Of a DNA stretch of 64,000 nt, positions 57,836 to 64,000 are shown one piece after another. The first letter of the stretch is position 1, and each line of letters begins with the position of its first letter. Under the pieces are notes generated by a model, which saw only the letters and a program-made list of their open reading frames with translations, was not told where the DNA came from and searched no databases. Source of the stretch: an uncultured Flavobacteriaceae bacterium (GTDB lineage: Bacteria > Bacteroidota > Bacteroidia > Flavobacteriales > Flavobacteriaceae); the NCBI GenBank assembly GCA_947500385.1, contig CANMSA010000002.1, forward strand, positions 124,001 through 188,000, read 5' to 3'. The translations under genes and the position numbers were made by a program.

Positions 57836-60800
57836 TTACTCTTTAATGAACTTGAATGTTTTTTGCGAGGTACGCAACAGGTACATTCCCGATTCAAGCG
57901 TCGTAATATCAATATCTGTCTGGGCGCCATCGGATAGGTTCCCTGTTTTTACGGTTCTGCCCGAAAGATCGTAGATGGCGTATGGAGCCTCTGTTTTTGA
58001 ATGTGTTAAGACTATGGAATTCTTTGCGGGGTTGGGATACAATAGCATGCGTACTTCCCCATCTGGTAAACTGGCCTTTAAACTGGTTGCCGTCGGCTCA
58101 AATACCCAACGGGTCCAACTACCGCTCCAAGATGTTGGTCTTGCCACCAAGTATCGATCCGTATTACTCAAGGCTCTAAAGTAAAGTCCGGTCTGTCTGT
58201 TGGCCAGGTGCACATAGGTACCATCCCCGCTATCCACTTCTGTCCATTGTGTATAACTCCCACTCCAGCCCGTTGATTTTTGAGCCATCACCGAGCCATC
58301 GGTCTTCACATCTGCGTTGTCCGCTGGTCTAAAGTATTTGCCAGATTCCTTGTTCTTCAAATAGAAATGACCGTTACTCGTAGCGACTTTTTCCCAAAGG
58401 AACCAGTCGGAATTGTCTTTATCCTGTACCAATATCTGCGCGTTGTCGGCCGCACTTGCGGGTCGAAGGTAATCTCCCAGTTGTTTGTTGCGGATATAAT
58501 AATAGGTGGTGTCGTTGTTATTGTTTCCACCATTGCAGGAGAGGGTTCCATAATTGAAATAACCGGTACACCAGAGATTGTCATCATCACCACAACCAGG
58601 GCCACGAGTAGCGGTATCCTCCGTTTCATATACTTCATCGCACACAGTGATGCGATCAATGGCCAAGTTACGGTCACAACCATTGTCATTGGCATCGTTG
58701 GTAAAGGCGACTTCGACTGCTCCGCCAGAGAAACCAGTATAGGTGTAGTTGGTAAAACTGGTTCCTATGTTGTTCCAGGTTTGCACAGTACTACCATCGA
58801 CCCTTAATTCCATGGTTTCAGAGCCGCAGGTGCCGCGCGCGCGAATAACGATGTCACCATTTCCTGGATCAGGGTCGTCTCCTACAACGCTTACCGCGGT
58901 ATTCGGAAAGGAAGCGAGGGTGCTGCTCCAATCTTGGTTGAACATGTTCAGATATAGGATGTAACCAGTTCCAATCGGGGTATTCGCCGGGATGTCGACC
59001 AATAGGGTTACATTCCCTGACCCGGCGCTTACTGCCTGGGAAGCACCATCGCCATGGCTTATCCACTCAGTACCACTGGTATCGAACAACTGAGCAAAAA
59101 TATTGGCGCTGGCATTCGCGGTGTAACTCACATTCAAAGTGACCGTTTCCCCGGGGCTTACTTGCGCTGGAATGGTTGCATTGATGTTGTTGTTGTCTGG
59201 TTCCTCGCCACCCGTATTTTCCACAACTTCAATAGCTGTCGTCGGGAAGGTTGCCAAGTTGCCGCTGTAATCGCTGTTAAACATGTTCAAATACACCGCA
59301 TAGGTAGTTCCCAGTGCTGTGTTTGCCGGCACGTCTAATTGCAAGGTTACCGTACCACTTCCTGCCGAAACGTTTGAGGAAGCGTTTACCCCGTCTCCTA
59401 CGTCGGAATAGGGGTCGGTGCTACTATCTAAAAGGCTGATGAAGATGTTTCCCGTTTCATTAACGGTATAATTGATCGAAATGGAGGTGGATTTTCCTCG
59501 CTCTATCGTAGCAGGAAGAGTGGTGCTTATGTCATTGGAAGTACCTAAATCTTCATCATCGGGCTCTGGATCACCTGAGTCTTTTCCAACAAAATTCGCC
59601 AATAGCTTAACGTAGGCACTTTGATAGGTAATCGAGTTTTCGGTCAATGCATAAGGAAACGTTAGTTGGCTTAGACTCTCGTCATAGGCATCTAAGTTTT
59701 CGGTGTACAATTTGTCCTTTGGCTGATCTTTCATTTTTGAATTGTACACGGTGGTACCGATTTGTACATTGTAGGGATCCGGGTTGTTTACCAGCGAGGT
59801 CCATTGACTATTGGGACCACCCACTACATATCCAGGGGCAGGACCATTGTTTTCCTGGGCATTGTCGAAGTCGCTACCATCTTTGAACATGGTATGGAAC
59901 AAGGCATTCGCCGAACTTTCGGCACCCCAGCGAATTCTGCTGGAAGACCCCATATTTGTTAGGTAAGACATTTGCAGTGCATTTACGCCATGGAACCCGT
60001 GCAGAATGTTCAAGGCTCTTTTTTTGTACACCTTACTTTTGGAACTATTTGCGTTGGTTTCCCTAAACTTCAAGGCAACATTTCCGATGTTGGCCCTTGG
60101 TTTGGTATTTCCCCAATGATCTTGGGTATTGTCGGCACGGTAAAGGTGTTCATTACTGGTAATCACAAACTTTGCGTCATTGACCGCATCGTTTCGGGCC
60201 GATAAAATATTGGAAACCGCCGTTCCATTGTTGTTTGGCAATGTTAGGTATAATTCGAAGGCATCTGCCACCTGTGCTTCGTACATACCCCATTCTGTTG
60301 TTTTTTCACCGATATAGATTCCAGACTGGTAATAGTTTAGGAATTCGGTGTGGTATGAGTTGTTTCCTGTAATGACCCAAAGGTATAGTGCCGCAGTGGC
60401 CGCTTCGCCATTCTGAGTTGTAACGCCCCTATCCGCATCTCCGGAACGCACCGCTTTTGGGTCGCAATCCGTTTGTATTTGTCGGTTGTTTTTGCTGCTA
60501 TTGGCAAACCAATCCCAAGCATCGATGGCCGCTTGCCTTAAAGTATTGGCATAGGAATTCATCCCGATGCTTTGAAAGACCATACTGCCGTGGGCATACA
60601 TTCCTGCCGCTGCCAAGGTGGAAGAAGAACATTTTTTCTCATAAAACGCTCCGGAGTTATCGTTCATCACATCAGGATGGTTAAAGCCTACTTGGCCTAT
60701 TTTAATGAACACCCCCCCATCGTTGTCCTGCATTTTCAACAACCAATCCAGTTCAAACTTGACCTCGTCCAAAATGTCCGGAGTACTGTTGTTGCTTTCG

Positions 60801-61501
60801 GGAATATCGAGGTCCAGATTGTCCCAAAGATTTTTGTTTTCTGTGTAGGAGGTTAACAACTGATGAACAGTTACTTCTGCAAAAGTGACATATTTATTAC
60901 TGTCACCGGCGTCCATCCAGCCTCCGCTCATGTCGCGCGATGTACTTGCGACCTGGTTGTTTACATCAATAGCATTGTTATCTTGCTTGCGAAATCTTCC
61001 GCTAAATTTCCATGGATCGTCGCCAAACGATTTGGTAATGTTGTTTCCTGTGTTCGAAAGGCGTTGGTAATAAAAAGTTCGCATGGCGGCCTTTAGTACG
61101 TCTTCATATACATTTTCGCTCACATGGAAAACGTGTGAACGCCTATTTCGTTGTACATCGTAGATATAATAGTCCCCGATTTGATCCAACAAAGAGAAAT
61201 CGAACCACCAACCGCGATCTCCATTGTCGGAATCAGTGGCACCGTTGTTCCATTGAACAGGACTGCCAGACAGCATAACCGCATCATCTGAAAGGCGGCG
61301 TACTTGATAGTTGTTTCCCGGGCTAAAGGAGTCGTTCGAATTAAAACCCTCTTGAGGATCTGCGATAACCGCTACTTTGTCATCTCCGGGCCTGTAGCCG
61401 AACTGGTCTACCACAATGTATTTTTGTAAAGTTCCTGTCTGGGCAAAACCGGCATAAAATAAAAGCCCAATAAAGCATTGTAAAAATCGTCTCATAGTCA
61501 T
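57836..61501 (-). CDS. GH9 family glycoside hydrolase, T9SS cargo, paralogue of the adjacent gene
   Basis: YIVVDQFGYRPGDDKVAVI; GGWMDAGDSNKYVTF; HGFHGVNALQMSYLTNMG; LYPNPAKNSIVL sorting domain. Confidence 0.92.
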   Translation of the reverse strand: MTMRRFLQCFIGLLFYAGFAQTGTLQKYIVVDQFGYRPGDDKVAVIADPQEGFNSNDSFSPGNNYQVRRLSDDAVMLSGSPVQWNNGATDSDNGDRGWWFDFSLLDQIGDYYIYDVQRNRRSHVFHVSENVYEDVLKAAMRTFYYQRLSNTGNNITKSFGDDPWKFSGRFRKQDNNAIDVNNQVASTSRDMSGGWMDAGDSNKYVTFAEVTVHQLLTSYTENKNLWDNLDLDIPESNNSTPDILDEVKFELDWLLKMQDNDGGVFIKIGQVGFNHPDVMNDNSGAFYEKKCSSSTLAAAGMYAHGSMVFQSIGMNSYANTLRQAAIDAWDWFANSSKNNRQIQTDCDPKAVRSGDADRGVTTQNGEAATAALYLWVITGNNSYHTEFLNYYQSGIYIGEKTTEWGMYEAQVADAFELYLTLPNNNGTAVSNILSARNDAVNDAKFVITSNEHLYRADNTQDHWGNTKPRANIGNVALKFRETNANSSKSKVYKKRALNILHGFHGVNALQMSYLTNMGSSSRIRWGAESSANALFHTMFKDGSDFDNAQENNGPAPGYVVGGPNSQWTSLVNNPDPYNVQIGTTVYNSKMKDQPKDKLYTENLDAYDESLSQLTFPYALTENSITYQSAYVKLLANFVGKDSGDPEPDDEDLGTSNDISTTLPATIERGKSTSISINYTVNETGNIFISLLDSSTDPYSDVGDGVNASSNVSAGSGTVTLQLDVPANTALGTTYAVYLNMFNSDYSGNLATFPTTAIEVVENTGGEEPDNNNINATIPAQVSPGETVTLNVSYTANASANIFAQLFDTSGTEWISHGDGASQAVSAGSGNVTLLVDIPANTPIGTGYILYLNMFNQDWSSTLASFPNTAVSVVGDDPDPGNGDIVIRARGTCGSETMELRVDGSTVQTWNNIGTSFTNYTYTGFSGGAVEVAFTNDANDNGCDRNLAIDRITVCDEVYETEDTATRGPGCGDDDNLWCTGYFNYGTLSCNGGNNNNDTTYYYIRNKQLGDYLRPASAADNAQILVQDKDNSDWFLWEKVATSNGHFYLKNKESGKYFRPADNADVKTDGSVMAQKSTGWSGSYTQWTEVDSGDGTYVHLANRQTGLYFRALSNTDRYLVARPTSWSGSWTRWVFEPTATSLKASLPDGEVRMLLYPNPAKNSIVLTHSKTEAPYAIYDLSGRTVKTGNLSDGAQTDIDITTLESGMYLLRTSQKTFKFIKE

Positions 61502-61944
61502 TCTGTGTGTTAAGGTTAAACGAATTGATGTTTGGCGATTGAAAATTTTTCAATTTTCTGCCTTGAGACACTAGGAATGTAAAGTGGGCTTGGGAAGCTA
61601 AAAAAAGCTGCTGTGGATCTGGCCGCTTTGGAAGTGTTAATTATTTGTTATAAAACTAAGCACTTATTTGACATTTCCACAATTTGAGGGGTGTATTTTG
61701 TCGAAAACACAATTTTAAAGAAAAGAATGATAAAATAATGTCAGTTTCCGCTTTCCCTGTAAACCCTTTGTTTTCAATTGTTTAATTGTTTTTTGAAAAT
61801 GATTAAACAAAACCATTCTTCCAAAGTGAAGATTTAGGGCGGGTCGTTTAAAGGATAGTATCGGTTGTCATTGAATATGTCCGAGGCGTTGCTTCCAATG
61901 CACTGTACTGAGCATTTTGGGCAGGTTTTTGACCGTACATCTTT

Positions 61945-64000
61945 TTATTTTAATATGGTGATAGCACCTTTGAAGCTAGTATTTTCAGCATCACCTAAAT
62001 TGAGCAGGTAGTAATAGGTGGCTACCGGCAACGGATTTCCTTGGTTAGAGCCATACCAATTGTTTTGATAATTATTGGTTTCATATACTTTACTTCCCCA
62101 GCGGTTGTAAATAATCAAACGACAGTTCGGATAGGCTTCAATACCTTCTATGTAAAACATGTCATTGGCCCCATCCCCATTGGGCGTCATAGTATTGGCG
62201 ATGCGCACAGGACCTTCTTCGGGAAGCCCTTCCTGACAATCTGCAGGGCTCCCGATTACATAGGGCCCTGCTATGGCTCCACATCCAAAGGCATCGATGA
62301 CCTGCAAGGTGTATGTGCCTGCGCCCACCCCATCTAGGGCCAATGTGTCACCTACTGTTGTGCCCAGTGCATCCGTCCAGCTGAAAACCGCTGCGACCTC
62401 TTCTCCAATGTAAGCGATTCCCGAAATGCTGCCAGTTCTACCCTCACAGGTCGTATTGGTGAGTTCAAGACCCGTGTCGTCCAGGTCCGGTGGCCCTGAT
62501 TCGTTCACCATAAAGGTCAGCGCACGTTCGCAGCTCGTATCTTCTGTTACCGTGAGCGTATAACTACCCAAGCCCACATTTGGCAAATCTAGCTGCATAC
62601 CGATGACCATGCCGTTGCCATTTGTCCAAACATAGCTTTCATTACCACTACTTCCGGTAACCGTTATGCCCGTAATGCCGCCGTCATTGAGCTGGCAGGT
62701 GGCATCAGTGATACTTCCTCCCGATAGCATTAACGGGCAGTTGGGGTCGACCACTGTAATCATTACCGCATCGGTCGCAGTACATCCACCACCAAAATCG
62801 GTAGTAACGGTATACAAGGTGGTCATTGTAGGACTGGCCATAGGATTCGCTATGGTAGCATCATCCAAACCAGTGGTAGGAGTCCAGCTGTAAGTAACCG
62901 GAGTACCACCGGTTGGCAATGCTTCCAATTGGGTGCTCTCCCCCGCGTTGATGGTAACATCGGGACCCGCATTTACGGCCAGTGTTCCAAGCGTTTCCGT
63001 TACCGAAACATCGTCAATGAAATAATAGCTGATAACATCATTGTTAGTTCCGGGTGTTTGCTGGGTAACCTGTTGTGTGTCGTCAATCGTTCCACTATTG
63101 AAACGCCCTATCGTCAAAAACGCTTCGCCTCCTGAAGCAACAAAAGTTCCTGTTACCTCGATCCAATCGTTCATCTCAGTGATATTGATCGTTGTTTCAA
63201 TATTCGGTGTAACTTGGATCATGGAAAATCCCGTTCCTTGGACCTGAGCGGATGAAAAATAGGCCCCCAAAGAAGTGGCTACCTGAGAGATATCACTTAA
63301 GTTGACATAAAAGCGCACGGTGTACTCCAGGTTAGCGGTCAATGGGTTTGCCAGTTGTATGGTGATATATTCAGAATAGTTATCTATTCCCGGGTCATAG
63401 GACAAGGAAGCGTAAGTGTATATTCCGGCGTGGTTTGTTCCCGTCCTGGACGCTTGTACACTGTTGGCCAACCGATACTCCTCTCCGACCGGAGTCATCA
63501 AGGTAGAGGCGGCGGCGCAAGGGGCGCTAATAATATCAGGGGTGGCGGGGGTCGCATTGATCCATCCTTCTGCAAAACACAAATTGTTATGATATTCCCA
63601 AGTTGGATCTGATGGATGACAACCGGGCCCTAGAGAGCTTCCCAAAGGACAGTCATTTAAATTTTCGAAACTTGGATTCATAACCAGGTTGGTCCCTGAG
63701 CAATTCACGGGAGGGTTATTCACCGATACCGTAACCATGTCCGTAGCTATACATCCACCACCAAAATCGGCAGTTACCGTATACGTCGTAGTAACCGTGG
63801 GGCTGGCTGTAGGGTTGGCCAGCGTGGCATCGTCTAATCCCGTGGCCGGGGTCCAACTATAACTTATTGGGGTGCCAGTAGGAGTTGCCGCCAATGAGAC
63901 ACTGGCACCGGAGTTGAGGTTTACATCTGCACCGGCATTAATAGAAAAACCGTTAGTAGTCCCGACAGTCCAGGTTCTTGAACGCTGGCATCCTCCTCCC
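61945..64000 (-). CDS. CHU_C (gliding motility-associated C-terminal) domain protein with PKD-like repeats, 5' truncated by window edge
   Basis: Frame stays open from 63894 to 63999 (GGGCQRSRTWTVGTTNGFSINAGADVNLNSGAS...); C-terminal TMTPNGDGANDMFYIEGIEAYPNCRLIIYNRWGSKVYE. Confidence 0.9.
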   Translation of the reverse strand, partial: GGGCQRSRTWTVGTTNGFSINAGADVNLNSGASVSLAATPTGTPISYSWTPATGLDDATLANPTASPTVTTTYTVTADFGGGCIATDMVTVSVNNPPVNCSGTNLVMNPSFENLNDCPLGSSLGPGCHPSDPTWEYHNNLCFAEGWINATPATPDIISAPCAAASTLMTPVGEEYRLANSVQASRTGTNHAGIYTYASLSYDPGIDNYSEYITIQLANPLTANLEYTVRFYVNLSDISQVATSLGAYFSSAQVQGTGFSMIQVTPNIETTINITEMNDWIEVTGTFVASGGEAFLTIGRFNSGTIDDTQQVTQQTPGTNNDVISYYFIDDVSVTETLGTLAVNAGPDVTINAGESTQLEALPTGGTPVTYSWTPTTGLDDATIANPMASPTMTTLYTVTTDFGGGCTATDAVMITVVDPNCPLMLSGGSITDATCQLNDGGITGITVTGSSGNESYVWTNGNGMVIGMQLDLPNVGLGSYTLTVTEDTSCERALTFMVNESGPPDLDDTGLELTNTTCEGRTGSISGIAYIGEEVAAVFSWTDALGTTVGDTLALDGVGAGTYTLQVIDAFGCGAIAGPYVIGSPADCQEGLPEEGPVRIANTMTPNGDGANDMFYIEGIEAYPNCRLIIYNRWGSKVYETNNYQNNWYGSNQGNPLPVATYYYLLNLGDAENTSFKGAITILK

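Noticed and set aside
61675-61715. Another 21-bp repeat pair (cacaattt) upstream of the second GH9
   Set aside because: The two copies are 30 bp apart and the half-site differs (CACAATT versus CACAACA).

Overview
This 64 kb window is a chromosomal segment of a Flavobacteriaceae-type Bacteroidota, identified by T9SS/CHU_C sorting domains, PorP/SprF, DUF2480/DUF3078 and TAnnTTTG promoters. Most of it is ordinary core genome: Xaa-Pro aminopeptidase, BrnQ, thiL, a suf Fe-S cluster (sufA-like, B, C, D, beta-barrel, S, E, DUF59), an HK/RR pair, hflX, ogt, hemB and hemF. There is also a large T9SS adhesin with a PorP/SprF partner, two tandem GH9 glycosidases and an edge-truncated CHU_C protein. The most interesting unexplained signal is intergenic. 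Five copies of an architecture (19.7-20.2 kb x2, 27.4-28.0 kb x2, 35.0-35.25 kb) consist of a pair of TTGTTGTG-like direct repeats spaced exactly 21 bp, then (on the minus strand) a Bacteroidota-type -7 box, then about 110-165 bp ending in an ACCTACTT motif and an intrinsic terminator. These look like a multicopy family of regulator-activated small RNAs, with LytTR-like site geometry. A sixth repeat pair and -7 box with the same spacing points the other way, into the giant adhesin/porP operon. Two arrays of about 100-bp tandem repeats (0.1-0.3 kb and 3.7-4.1 kb) are diverged members of one repeat family built around a terminator-like hairpin. No tRNA, rRNA, CRISPR array or complete IS was recognised.
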